From CADEDH01 sp963732695 (GTDB lineage Bacteria; Actinomycetota; Acidimicrobiia; Acidimicrobiales; SZUA-35): 64,000 nucleotides of DNA. Positions 1 to 8,752 of this stretch are shown here, piece by piece. Positions within the stretch are counted from its first letter, which is position 1. Every line of letters starts with the position of its first letter. A model generated the notes under the pieces. The model saw only the letters and a program-made list of their open reading frames with translations. It had not been told where the DNA came from and searched no databases. Made by a program: the position numbers and the translations under genes. The DNA is taken from positions 186,001 to 250,000 of the forward strand of contig CAVTAP010000001.1 in NCBI GenBank assembly GCA_963732695.1, written 5' to 3'.

Positions 1-420
1 AGCGGCGAGATCGGCATCGGGGCCGAGAAGGCGGAGAAGGCCCTGCGCAACGCCGACCACATGGCCGAGAACCTGCACAAGGTGCCGGTGCTGGTGGTGG
101 CGTGCGCCCACCTCGACGGCGTGCACCCCACCGACACCGAGCTGGGCCGGTTGTCGGTGGTGGGCGGCGGCTCCATCTACCCGGCGGTGCAGAACTTCGT
201 GCTGGGCTGCCGGGAGGCCGGTTTGGGCGCCGCTCTCACCACCCTGCTGTGCCTGTTCGAGCCGCAGGTGAAGGAGCTCCTCGGTATCCCCGAGGAGGTG
301 ATCACGGCGGCCCACATCGCCGTCGGCCACCGGGCGGCCCCGTTCCCCACGAAGCTCGACAGGATGCCGCTGTCGGACATGGTGTTCACCGACTCCTACG
401 GGTCGGCCACCTACGCCTGA
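1..420 (+). CDS. nitroreductase family protein, C-terminal part (5' end outside window)
   Basis: The reading frame is open from the first base, so the start lies upstream; 139 residues are visible. The segment with SVVGGGSIYPAVQNF followed by GLGAALTTLLC and ELLGIP is the conserved C-terminal half of FMN-dependent nitroreductase-family oxidoreductases, where the SIYPAVQN helix contributes to the flavin pocket and the LLGIP stretch precedes the final strand. The substrate cannot be inferred. It ends 16 nt before the arylamine N-acetyltransferase start, so the two probably share a transcript. The family call is firm, the function is not. Confidence 0.8.
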   Translation, partial: SGEIGIGAEKAEKALRNADHMAENLHKVPVLVVACAHLDGVHPTDTELGRLSVVGGGSIYPAVQNFVLGCREAGLGAALTTLLCLFEPQVKELLGIPEEVITAAHIAVGHRAAPFPTKLDRMPLSDMVFTDSYGSATYA

Positions 421-436
421 CCGGCCGGCACCGGCG

Positions 437-1231
437 GTGGACGTCGAGCGCTACCTGGCCCGCATCGGCTACGACGGCCCGCTGGCCGTCAACCGGGACA
501 CGCTGGAGGCCCTCCAGCGGGCCCACATGACGGCGGTGCCGTTCGAGAACGTGGACGTCTACACCGGCGTCCCGGTGCGCACCGGCACCGACTGGTCGGT
601 GCCCAAGGTGGTGGACCAGGGCCGGGGCGGCTGGTGCTTCGAGCTCAACGGTGCGTTCGGCGCGCTGCTGGCGGCGCTCGGCTTCCGGGTGCTGCACCTG
701 GCCGCCGCCGTGGTGTTGCGGGGCCCCACCGACGTGGTGGACCACCTGACCCTCGAGGTGCTGCTCGACGACGGGCCCTGGCTGGTCGACGTCGGGTTCG
801 GCGACGGCCCGTGTCGGCCCCTGGCCCTGAACCGATCGGGCCTCCAGGACGGTCTGGTGGCGGGCTTCGAACTGGTGCGGGGGCCGCAGGCCACCACCCT
901 GGTGCGCCACGACGGCGACTCGCCCGCCGCCCCCCAGTACCGGTTCCGGCGGGTGGCGGTGACGCTGGACGATCTGGAGCCGGCCTCCCAGCGGCTCCAG
1001 GCCGACCGCACGATGATCTGGCACACCAGGGCCTTCGCCTCCCGCCTGGTCGACGGCGGCCCGGGCCGGATCAGCCTGCTCGGTCGTACCCTGCGCCGGA
1101 CCTCGCCCGACGGCGCCGTCACCGATGCCCCGGTGGCCGACGGCGAATGGTCCGACGTGCTGCAGACCCACTTCGGCATCGAGGTGGCGCTGGACGAACC
1201 GCCCGAGCGCGGGAACACTATCGTTCGGTAG
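437..1231 (+). CDS. nat: arylamine N-acetyltransferase
   Basis: A 264-residue cytosolic enzyme expected to move an acetyl (or other acyl) group from CoA to an arylamine or hydrazine nitrogen through a cysteine intermediate. The family's Cys-His-Asp triad is visible and correctly spaced: Cys67 in RGGWCFELN, His103 in VDHLTLEV and Asp118 in LVDVGFGDG. The PFENVD motif near residue 36 is also typical. Length matches bacterial NATs (about 260-280). The start is GTG at 437, giving MDVERYLARIGYDGP as in relatives. It sits between a nitroreductase and a P450, which would suit aromatic amine handling (nitro reduction followed by acetylation), but that link is inferred from order only. Confidence 0.93.
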   Translation: MDVERYLARIGYDGPLAVNRDTLEALQRAHMTAVPFENVDVYTGVPVRTGTDWSVPKVVDQGRGGWCFELNGAFGALLAALGFRVLHLAAAVVLRGPTDVVDHLTLEVLLDDGPWLVDVGFGDGPCRPLALNRSGLQDGLVAGFELVRGPQATTLVRHDGDSPAAPQYRFRRVAVTLDDLEPASQRLQADRTMIWHTRAFASRLVDGGPGRISLLGRTLRRTSPDGAVTDAPVADGEWSDVLQTHFGIEVALDEPPERGNTIVR

Positions 1232-1263
1232 CAAACGAACCGGAGCAACCAGTGGAGGGTGGC

Positions 1264-2538
1264 ATGGTGGGTGAGACGTGGGTGGAGCCCTACCTCGATG
1301 ATCTGGGCGACGCCCACGCCGACCTGAACGATCACGACGCCTTCACCGCCGTGGTACCCCACGCCACCCTGGCCCGGCTCCGCCGGGACGATCCGGTGTC
1401 GTGGTGGGACGAGCCCGACGGCGGGGCCGGCTTCTGGGCCGTCACCCGCTACGCCGACTGCCTGCGGGTGAGCCACGACGTCTCCGTGTTCAGCTCGGCC
1501 CGGGGCATCCGCCTGGAGGACATGGCCGACGACGAGCTGGAGGCCCGCCGCACGCTCATGGAGCTCGACCCGCCCGACCACACCCGGCTCCGGCGTCTGG
1601 TCAGCCGGGGCTTCACCCGGCGCTCGGTGGAGGGCTACGAAGCCTCCATCCGGGAGCTGGCGGTGGAGGTGGTGGAATCGGCCCTGGCCGACGACACGTT
1701 CGACTTCGTGGCCGCCGTGGCCAAGGAGCTGCCGATGCGGATGCTGGGGCGGCTGCTGGGCATCCCCGACGCCGACGGCCACCGGTTGGTGGAGCTGGGC
1801 GACGCCCTGCTGGGCAACACCGACCCCGAGTTCACCGACACCCCGGTGGGTCTCACCGACACCGACGCCTTCCGCCTCCTGCCGTTCCGCAGCCCGGCGT
1901 CGCTCGAGCTGTTCGCCTACGCCGAACGCCTGGCCGCCGAGAGGCGGGCCCACCCCGGGCCCGACCTGGTCACCCAACTGCTCGCCCCCACCACCGACGG
2001 CGAACCGATCACCGACCACGACTTCGACAACTTCTTCACCCTGCTGGTGGCGGCGGGCAACGACACCACCCGCTACAGCATCGCCGCCGGGCTGCTCACG
2101 CTGATTGCCAACCCGGCGCTGTGGAAGCGGTGGCAGGCCGACCGCTCGCTCACGGCCCCGGCGGTGGAGGAGCTGCTGCGCACGTCGGCCGTCACCATGC
2201 ACTTCCGCCGCACCGCCATGGTCGACACCGAGCTGGGGGGCCGGCGGATCAAGGCCGGCGACAAGGTGGTGATGTGGCTGAACTCGGCCAATCACGACGA
2301 GGCGGCGTTCCCCCACCCCTTCCGGTTCGACCTGGCCCGCGACCCCAACGACCACATGACGTTCGGCCGCAACGGCCCCCATCTGTGCCTGGGGGCGTGG
2401 CTGGCCCGGATGGAGCTGCGGGTGGTGTTCGAGACCCTGCTCGACCGGGTGGACCACTTCGAGCTGGCCGGGCCCACGGCCCGGCTCCGATCGAACTTCA
2501 TCAGTGGGGTCAAGTCGCTTCCGGTGCGCGTCCGCTGA
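1264..2538 (+). CDS. cytochrome P450
   Basis: A soluble heme monooxygenase of 424 residues, the usual length for bacterial class I P450s. The I-helix oxygen-activation motif AAGNDTTR lies near residue 263, the K-helix ExxR in EELLR near 301, and the heme-ligand loop FGRNGPHLCLG near 366-376 with the cysteine at about 375. The overall pattern resembles bacterial CYP families acting on terpenes, fatty acids or sterol side chains (CYP124/125/CYP111-like), but the substrate cannot be set. The frame is open far upstream over nat, but ATG 1264 is preceded by GGAGGG at 5-nt spacing and begins the conserved N-terminus; GTG 1252 is an alternative. It needs a ferredoxin/reductase from elsewhere. Confidence 0.93.
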   Translation: MVGETWVEPYLDDLGDAHADLNDHDAFTAVVPHATLARLRRDDPVSWWDEPDGGAGFWAVTRYADCLRVSHDVSVFSSARGIRLEDMADDELEARRTLMELDPPDHTRLRRLVSRGFTRRSVEGYEASIRELAVEVVESALADDTFDFVAAVAKELPMRMLGRLLGIPDADGHRLVELGDALLGNTDPEFTDTPVGLTDTDAFRLLPFRSPASLELFAYAERLAAERRAHPGPDLVTQLLAPTTDGEPITDHDFDNFFTLLVAAGNDTTRYSIAAGLLTLIANPALWKRWQADRSLTAPAVEELLRTSAVTMHFRRTAMVDTELGGRRIKAGDKVVMWLNSANHDEAAFPHPFRFDLARDPNDHMTFGRNGPHLCLGAWLARMELRVVFETLLDRVDHFELAGPTARLRSNFISGVKSLPVRVR

Positions 2539-2583
2539 GCGCCCGGCCCCTCATCCGCCCCCGCTGTGGGCGATGATGGTGGG

Positions 2584-3804
2584 GTGAGGTTCGGGATCCT
2601 CGGACCCTTGGAGGTGAGCGACGGCTGCGGCCGTCCGGTGGTGCTGCGCCACCCGGCGGAGCGACGGCTCCTGCTGCGCCTGCTCGTGGCCGACGGCGAA
2701 CCGGTTCCGGTTCACCGTCTGGCTGCCGACCTGGCCGATGACCTGGAAGGCGCGGGCGTTCCCGTCTCACGCCTGTTCGACCGGATCCTCACCCTCCGGC
2801 GGCGGCTGGAGCCGGGTCGGGCCCCGGGGACCCCGGCCCGGGTGCTCGTGACCACCGCCGCCGGCTACGCCGTGCCCGACGCCGGTCCGGGCCGCGACGA
2901 CCGGGCGGCCGCCGGCCTGGCGGCCGGGGCCCGGGCCGCGCTGGCGGCCGGTCGGCTGGAGGCGGCCGGGAGGCAAGCGGCCGAGGCACTGGCCCTGTGG
3001 CGGGGCCGGGCGCTGGCCGACGCCGGCGACGCGTCGTGGGCCAGCGCCGAGCGCCGGCGGCTGGTCGAGCTGGGGGACGGAGCCCGGCTGGTGGCGGCGG
3101 CGGCGCTGGCCGTCGACCGGCCGGCCCGGGCCGGGCCGGTGTTGGACGAGGCCCAGGGTCTGCGGCCCCACGACGGCCGGCTGTGGGCCCTGCGGGCTGC
3201 CGTCGAGTTGGCCCTGGAGCGGGACGTGGAGGCCCTGCGGGTGCTGCGCCGGGCCCGCCTCGCCATCGAGGCGGCCGGCCTCGACCGGGGACCGGTCCTG
3301 CGGGCCATGGAGGCCGCCGTCCTCCGGGCCGACCATCATGAGGCCCGGGCCCTGTGCCTCCGCATCGCCCTCGACGATGCCCCCGACGATGCCCCCCCGG
3401 ATGCTCTCGACGATGGCCTGCCCGACCTGGAGTCCCCAACCGTCACCGGTGATGTCGTCGGACACCAGATCGGGTGGTTGCCGGGTCGTAGCCGTCGGCT
3501 GGTGGCCCTTCTGGCCACGATCGAGCAGACCGCGGCCGGCGAAGCCCGGGCCGCCGGGGTGGAACCGGCGTTCCTGGCCCGGGCGGCCGGGCTCACGCCC
3601 GAGCTCGTGGCCGAGCATCTCGATCCGGCGGTGGCGATGGGGCTGGTGACGGCGCCGGCCGATGCCGCCGGCGTCCGCCTACGTCACCGGCGGGCCGGCC
3701 CGGCCGTACTGGCCGACCTGACGCCGTTCGAACGGCGTTGCCTGCGCCGCCTGATCGGTCAGGCGGCCCGCACGGTGGCAGGGGCGGCCGTCACCGCACG
3801 GTGA
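2584..3804 (+). CDS. BTAD/SARP-type transcriptional regulator
   Basis: A 406-residue putative DNA-binding regulator. Residues about 1-95 start with VRFGILGPLEV and form the OmpR-like winged helix (ending in ...TTAAGYAVP) typical of Streptomyces antibiotic regulatory proteins. Residues about 100-250 are the helical bacterial transcriptional activation domain, with the LWRGRAL and LRPHDGRLWALRAAVEL signatures. The last 150 residues carry a low-complexity Asp/Pro/Leu segment from a short near-repeat (DDAPDDAPPDALDDG) and a helical tail I do not recognise. GTG 2584 is preferred because it gives the canonical N-terminus; GTG 2566 is possible. The stop overlaps the end of the convergent broken CotH-like gene. 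Targets unknown. Confidence 0.8.
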   Translation: MRFGILGPLEVSDGCGRPVVLRHPAERRLLLRLLVADGEPVPVHRLAADLADDLEGAGVPVSRLFDRILTLRRRLEPGRAPGTPARVLVTTAAGYAVPDAGPGRDDRAAAGLAAGARAALAAGRLEAAGRQAAEALALWRGRALADAGDASWASAERRRLVELGDGARLVAAAALAVDRPARAGPVLDEAQGLRPHDGRLWALRAAVELALERDVEALRVLRRARLAIEAAGLDRGPVLRAMEAAVLRADHHEARALCLRIALDDAPDDAPPDALDDGLPDLESPTVTGDVVGHQIGWLPGRSRRLVALLATIEQTAAGEARAAGVEPAFLARAAGLTPELVAEHLDPAVAMGLVTAPADAAGVRLRHRRAGPAVLADLTPFERRCLRRLIGQAARTVAGAAVTAR

Positions 3805-4662
3805 ACTGGGCGTCGACCGTGCGGGTGGTGCCGGCGGGCTGGTGGTCGTGGTGGTGGGGCCGGGGGACGTCGACGGGTAGTAGCCGGCCGCCCCCAGGGC
3901 GTCGAGGAGCCGGGTGGTGTTGCCGTTGATCAGGGCCCGGATGGCGTCGACGGCCCGGCGCCAGTCGACGTCCCGGGTGCGGGTGGGTTGGCCCAGCGTG
4001 CGCAGCGAGTCGCCCCCGCGGGCCGACTCGGCCACCTCCGATCTCGGGCGGCTGTGACGCCCCAGTAGACCCCGTTGATAGAGAGGTGGGCGAAGGTGCC
4101 GTGGGAGCCGGTGCCGTCCATGGCGATCTGGGTGTCGCGGTAGAGCTGGTCGAGCGTGAAGTTGGTCCGGTCCGGGTTGAACGTGCGGCTCCAGGCCCGG
4201 TTGTTGCCTCCCCGCAGCACCAGGTCTCGATGGCGGTGGTGGCCGAGGAGCCGTTGAGGGGAGAGCGGCGGAGGAGATCGCTGTTCCACGTTGCGGCGCC
4301 GTACTGGGAGCGGAAGTTCACCAGGTCGTCCTGGTCGTAGAAGCCGCCGGGCCCGAAGACCGTGCCCCACCGGCGCTGTCACGGCCAGGGTGGGGATGGA
4401 CAACAGCGAGTCGGGGAGCAGGGGGCCGTCGGTGGGGCTGTTGACGATCGCCGGATCCATGCCGATGTCTTCCGGCACGGTGGTGCCCGATCCGTCGACG
4501 GCGGTCTGGCGGCCGGCGGGGAAGCCGGCCACGGTGGCGGGCTGGGCCCCGACGGAGGCGGCGAAGACATAGGTGGAGGTGGCCACGGGCGACGCCGACC
4601 GCCCCGGCCAGGGCGAGCACCGAACGGGCGCGGCGGAGCAGCCCCCCGGTCGTTCTGAACAT
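3791..4662 (-). pseudogene. CotH kinase-family protein, multiply frameshifted
   Basis: Reading leftwards from ATG 4662 (SD AGGAG just upstream), recognisable CotH-family blocks occur in order but in different frames: a hydrophobic N-terminus (MFRTTGGLLRRARSVLALAG), then MDPAIVNSPTDGPLLPDS and LLSIPTLAV in a second frame, FGPGGFYDQDDLVNFRSQYG in a third, LVLRGGNNRAWSRTF and LSINGVYWGV back in the second, VDAIRALINGNTTRLLDALG in the first, and a last GTTRTVDAQFTVR in the third. That requires about five frame changes in 870 nt. CotH proteins are atypical extracellular kinases. Intact neighbours argue against a uniformly poor sequence, but local indel errors cannot be excluded. Confidence 0.75.
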
Positions 4663-4829
4663 GCCTGAATCTCCTCACGCGGCTGATGTCACCCTGGCCG
4701 CCGAGCGTGCCCGTTTGGGGGCCGTCATGTCGAGCACCGGGCACATTTCGCCAGCGGGTCGACCGGCCGCCGGGCGGGCGCGCGGCGGCGCCCCCGCCAG
4801 GTGGGCCACCACGGATAGACTGCCGGGCA

Positions 4830-6080
4830 TTGGCGCCCAACCCTCCAGCCCCTTCTCCGTTCCCCGTTCCCGGCGCCGCTTCGGCGGCACCGTCGCCTCC
4901 GCCCCCGGTGGTCGGCGATCCGCTGACGGTTCTGGAGCGACATGAGACGTCCCTCGCCGGCCTGAGAGCCGGTCTCGTCGACCTCGAGGCGTCCCCCTCC
5001 TACCTCATGTTGGTGGGCGACGAGGTGGGCCCGTCCACCCAGTCCCGGGTGGGCGCCGCCCCCCGCCAGGCCGCCGACCTGTGGCCGCTTCTCCATGCGG
5101 TGGAGGCGGCCCTGGCCGAGATGCGGAGCTACGTCGAGGCCAACGGCAGCGGGGGCCGACAGAAGGCCGAGCTGACCCGGCTGCTGGGTGAACGGTGGCC
5201 GGCCGATCTGCGCTGGCCCGACGGCGGCTCGGGAACCACGCCGGCCACGGTGGCCACGATGCTGTCGGTGGCGGAGGCCCTCGACACCTTCCGCCGCCGT
5301 TTCGACGTCATCCGGGCCTGGGTGAGCGAGGTCAACGCCCTCTTCCTGGACCTGCTGCCCCGGGTCGACGCCGCCCGAACCACGCTCGCCCGGCTCGAGG
5401 GCGAGGTGCAGTCGCTGGGGGTGCCGGAGCCGCTCATCGGCCGGGCCCGGGCGCAGGCCGACGACATAGAACGACGCTTGGTGGCTGATCCGCTGGCCCT
5501 CACCACCGACGGTGACGGGGCCCAGCTCGACGCCGCCGTGGCGGCGGCCGCCGCCCAGGTCTCCACCCTCCGCTCCGGCCACGATCGGCTCGACGCCGAC
5601 CTCGGCGTGGCCGAGGAGCTTTTGGCCGCTCTGCGGTCGCTCCGGGCCCGGGTCCAGGCCTCGGCTTCGGAGGCATTGGCCAAGGTTGTCGATCCCGGGG
5701 GTCTGATCCGGGTACCCTCAACCGCCGTGCTCGATGGGCCCGGGGGCCTGGCTGACCGCCTCGATGACATCGTCCGCAATGCGGACGCCAGCTGGGACCA
5801 GCGGCGGACGCTGGTCGACGGCTGGCTGTCCACCGCGCGCAAGCTCGAGGCCCAGCTCCAGCGGGCCGAAGCGGCCAACCGGGCCCCGCTGGCCCGCCGC
5901 GACGAGCTGCGCGGTCTCCTCCGGGCCTACCAGGCCAAGATCTCGGCTGTCGGCCGGGCCGAGGATCTGGAGCTCACCGCCCTGGCCGACCAGGCGCGGG
6001 TCGACCTCTACACCGCTCCCACCGACCTCTCACGCGCCGCCGCCACGATCGAGGAACTAGCGAGGAGACTCCGATCATGA
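4830..6080 (+). CDS. coiled-coil protein of the kinase/phosphatase locus
   Basis: About 416 residues without a recognised catalytic domain. After a Pro/Ala-rich N-terminus, residues about 30-410 are mostly amphipathic helix with many Leu/Ala/Arg/Glu heptads (for example ARTTLARLEGEVQSLGVPEP and AAATIEELARRLRS at the end), suggesting a long coiled-coil or helical-bundle cytosolic protein. No transmembrane segment or signal peptide is seen. The start is uncertain: TTG 4830 gives MAPNPPAPSPFP and sits 8 nt after a TAGACT -10-like box; GTG 4908 is the alternative. Its stop overlaps the kinase start in ATGA, so it is the first gene of the signalling operon and may be a scaffold or kinase substrate (inference). 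Confidence 0.65.
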   Translation: MAPNPPAPSPFPVPGAASAAPSPPPPVVGDPLTVLERHETSLAGLRAGLVDLEASPSYLMLVGDEVGPSTQSRVGAAPRQAADLWPLLHAVEAALAEMRSYVEANGSGGRQKAELTRLLGERWPADLRWPDGGSGTTPATVATMLSVAEALDTFRRRFDVIRAWVSEVNALFLDLLPRVDAARTTLARLEGEVQSLGVPEPLIGRARAQADDIERRLVADPLALTTDGDGAQLDAAVAAAAAQVSTLRSGHDRLDADLGVAEELLAALRSLRARVQASASEALAKVVDPGGLIRVPSTAVLDGPGGLADRLDDIVRNADASWDQRRTLVDGWLSTARKLEAQLQRAEAANRAPLARRDELRGLLRAYQAKISAVGRAEDLELTALADQARVDLYTAPTDLSRAAATIEELARRLRS

Positions 6081-8752
6081 GCTCGTGCACCCAGTCCGGC
6101 TGCGACGGCACGATCGCCGCTGACGGCTACTGCGACACCTGTGGTGTCAAGGCTCCAGGCAGTGCCGCCTCACGCCCCGGGCCGGCCCCCGGCCCCCTGG
6201 CCGGTAGTCGCCTGGCCCCCGGCCCGCCCAGCGGGCCCACCGGCCCGGCCGCTCCCGTGAGCCCGGCGGCTCCCGTCGGCCCGGGCGCTCCGCCACCCCC
6301 GGTGTCCACCGCCGCCCCCACGGCCCTGGGTGGGCCGGCGCCCACGGTCGCCCCGGGGCGGGTGTGCGGCCGCGATGGCTGCGCCGGCACGATCTCCGCC
6401 GACGGCTACTGCGACACCTGCGGCCTGTCGGCCGCTCCCACCAGCCACCGCTCGTCGCCCACCGCCAGCCCCGACGCCGGCAACGGCGGCGGTGGGGGCT
6501 ACGGCAGCGCCTCCCCGCCGGCCGTGCCCGGCCTGTCGGGCAACGGCGGCCGGGGATCGGGCCGAACCGGGCCCGGTGTGCCCTCGGCCCGGGGCACCCG
6601 GCCCACGATCGCCGCCCCCGAGGCGCCCGACACCTCGTCGCGCCTGCAGAAGACGGCGGGTCAGCCCACCAGCCGACGCACCCACTCGTCGTCCCGCACC
6701 ACCTCGGCCCGCACCGGCATCGGCCGGGGCCTGGTCACCGTGGCCCCCACCCCGGTGGGTGATCCGGCCAGCGCCATCATGAGCGACGAGGACGTGCAGG
6801 CCGTCCTGGGCACGGTGCCCGAGGACCAGCGCAACTGCACGGCCTGCGGGCGCCCGGTTGGCCGCTCGGCCGAGGGCAAGCCGGGCCGGGTGAAAGGGTT
6901 CTGCGGCACCTGCCGCACCCCGTTCGACTTCGTCACCAACGCCCCGGCGCTGGCCCGGGGCGAGCTGGTGGGCGGCCAGTACCAGATCCTCGGACCGATG
7001 GCCCACGGCGGCCTGGGCTGGATCTACCTGGGGCAGGACCGGGCGGTGTCCGACCGGTGGGTGGTGCTCAAGGGCCTCCTCAACATGAACGACGTCGACG
7101 CCGCCCTGGCCGCCGTGGCCGAGCGCCAGTTCCTGGCCCAGATCGACCATCCGAACATCGTCAAGATCTACAACTTCATCTCCCATCGGGGCGCCGGCTA
7201 CATCGTGATGGAGTTCGTGGGCGGCGAGTCGCTCAACGCCAAGCTCAAGCGGCGCCGGGAGCAGGCCGGCCGGCCCGACCCGCTGCCCCCGGCCGAGGCC
7301 ATCGCCTACATCCTCGGGATCATGCCGGCGTTCAGCTACCTGCACGAGCACCGGCTCGTCTACAACGACATGAAGCCGGCCAACATCATGGCCGTGGGCG
7401 ACGACGTGAAGGTCATCGACGTGGGCGCCGTGATGCAGGTCGACGACCAGCAGGCCGCCATCTTCGGCACCCAGGGCTTCCAGGCCCCCGAGGTGGCCAC
7501 CCTGGGCCCGTCGGTGGCGTCCGACCTGTACACGATCGGCCGCACCCTGGCCGTGCTCATGCTCCGCTTCCTGTTCCACGAGGGCGCCTACCTCCACGCC
7601 CTGCCCAGCCGGGAGGAGGAACCTCTGTTCGCCCAGTGGGAGTCGCTCCACCGGTTCCTGCTCCGGGCCTGCGCCTACCACCCCGACGACCGTTTCCAGT
7701 CGGCCGGCGAGATGAACGAGCAGCTGCTGGGCGTGCTGCGGGAGATGGCGGCGATCACCGACGGCCGCCCCCGGGCCTACAACTCCACCCTGTTCGACCC
7801 CGACCAGCTCACCGCCCTGCTCACCAGCTCGTCCGACGCCTACGACGTCACCCGCCCCGACTGGCGGGTGCTGCCGGCCACCAGCATCGACCCCGACGAC
7901 CCGTCGGCCGCCTTCCTGCTCGGCCTGCCCGAGCGGGATCCCGCCCGTAGCCTCGATCTGCTCGACGCCGCCGTGCGGGCCGGCCAGGTGGAGGCCTCGG
8001 CCGAGGTGGAGCTGTTCCGGGCCCGCCAGCAGGTGGCCCTGGGCCTCGACCCGACGGGCCCCCTGGCGGCGGTGGAGGCGGCCAACCCGTGGGAGTGGCG
8101 GTCGCGCTGGTACCGGGCCATCCATCAGCTCCAGGCGGGGTACGCCACCGAGGCGGCCGAGGGTTTCTCCCGGGTCTGGACCGAGCTGCCGGGCGAGAGC
8201 GCCCCCAAGCTGGCGGTGGCCCTGGCGGCCGAGACGGCCGGGGCCTACGACCGGGCGGCCGAGGTGTACGAGCTCGTGGCCTCGGCCGACTCAACCTACG
8301 TGTCGGCCGCCTTCGGGCTGGCCCGGTGCCGGGCCCAGACCGGTCCGGCCCAGGCCGTGGTCGAGGCCTACAACCGGGTGCCACCGTCGTCGGCCGCCCA
8401 CTACGACGCCCAGGTGGCGTCGGCCCGGGCCCTGGTGGGCGGGGGACCGTCGGGCCGGCCCACGGTGGCCGACCTGCACGCCGCCTCGGCCACCATCGAG
8501 CGCCTCCAGCTCGATGCCGTGGAGCGCTCCCGGCTGTCGGCCGACGTGTACGAGCGGGCCCTCGCCGGCCTACTCGACGGCTCGATCCCGTCGGGCGCCG
8601 CCACCCTCCTCGGCCATGAACTCACCGAGCGGTCGCTGCGCGAGGGTCTCGAACATGCCTACCGTACGCAGGCCCGGCTGGCGGTCACCGCCGCCGAGCG
8701 CATCGCCCTCATCGATCGGGCCAACGAGGTCCGACCCCGGAGTCTTCTGTGA
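6077..8752 (+). CDS. PknG-like Ser/Thr protein kinase with duplicated N-terminal zinc ribbons and TPR-like C-terminus
   Basis: An 891-residue soluble kinase. Two near-identical zinc ribbons lie at residues 4-22 (CTQSGCDGTIAADGYCDTCG) and 97-115, joined by a Pro/Ala/Gly linker. A third CxxC...CxxC module at about 253-280 (CTACG...CGTC) matches the rubredoxin-like domain of PknG. The kinase domain spans about 296-556, with the Gly-rich loop AHGGLGWIYLG, the lysine in WVVLKGL, a catalytic loop YNDMKPAN that lacks the usual HRD arginine as in PknG, and IDVGAV in place of DFG. The remaining 330 residues are helical TPR-like repeats. Gene overlaps on both sides (ATGA, GTGA) place it with the PP2C phosphatase that probably reverses its action. 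In mycobacteria PknG acts on FHA proteins such as GarA; the FHA gene here is a candidate substrate. Confidence 0.9.
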   Translation: MSSCTQSGCDGTIAADGYCDTCGVKAPGSAASRPGPAPGPLAGSRLAPGPPSGPTGPAAPVSPAAPVGPGAPPPPVSTAAPTALGGPAPTVAPGRVCGRDGCAGTISADGYCDTCGLSAAPTSHRSSPTASPDAGNGGGGGYGSASPPAVPGLSGNGGRGSGRTGPGVPSARGTRPTIAAPEAPDTSSRLQKTAGQPTSRRTHSSSRTTSARTGIGRGLVTVAPTPVGDPASAIMSDEDVQAVLGTVPEDQRNCTACGRPVGRSAEGKPGRVKGFCGTCRTPFDFVTNAPALARGELVGGQYQILGPMAHGGLGWIYLGQDRAVSDRWVVLKGLLNMNDVDAALAAVAERQFLAQIDHPNIVKIYNFISHRGAGYIVMEFVGGESLNAKLKRRREQAGRPDPLPPAEAIAYILGIMPAFSYLHEHRLVYNDMKPANIMAVGDDVKVIDVGAVMQVDDQQAAIFGTQGFQAPEVATLGPSVASDLYTIGRTLAVLMLRFLFHEGAYLHALPSREEEPLFAQWESLHRFLLRACAYHPDDRFQSAGEMNEQLLGVLREMAAITDGRPRAYNSTLFDPDQLTALLTSSSDAYDVTRPDWRVLPATSIDPDDPSAAFLLGLPERDPARSLDLLDAAVRAGQVEASAEVELFRARQQVALGLDPTGPLAAVEAANPWEWRSRWYRAIHQLQAGYATEAAEGFSRVWTELPGESAPKLAVALAAETAGAYDRAAEVYELVASADSTYVSAAFGLARCRAQTGPAQAVVEAYNRVPPSSAAHYDAQVASARALVGGGPSGRPTVADLHAASATIERLQLDAVERSRLSADVYERALAGLLDGSIPSGAATLLGHELTERSLREGLEHAYRTQARLAVTAAERIALIDRANEVRPRSLL

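Noticed and set aside
559..2457. Long minus-strand open frame opposite nat and the first P450
   Set aside because: It is antisense to two genes with complete active-site motifs and encodes low-complexity His/Gly/Val/Arg-rich sequence, as expected from the reverse of GC-rich codons.
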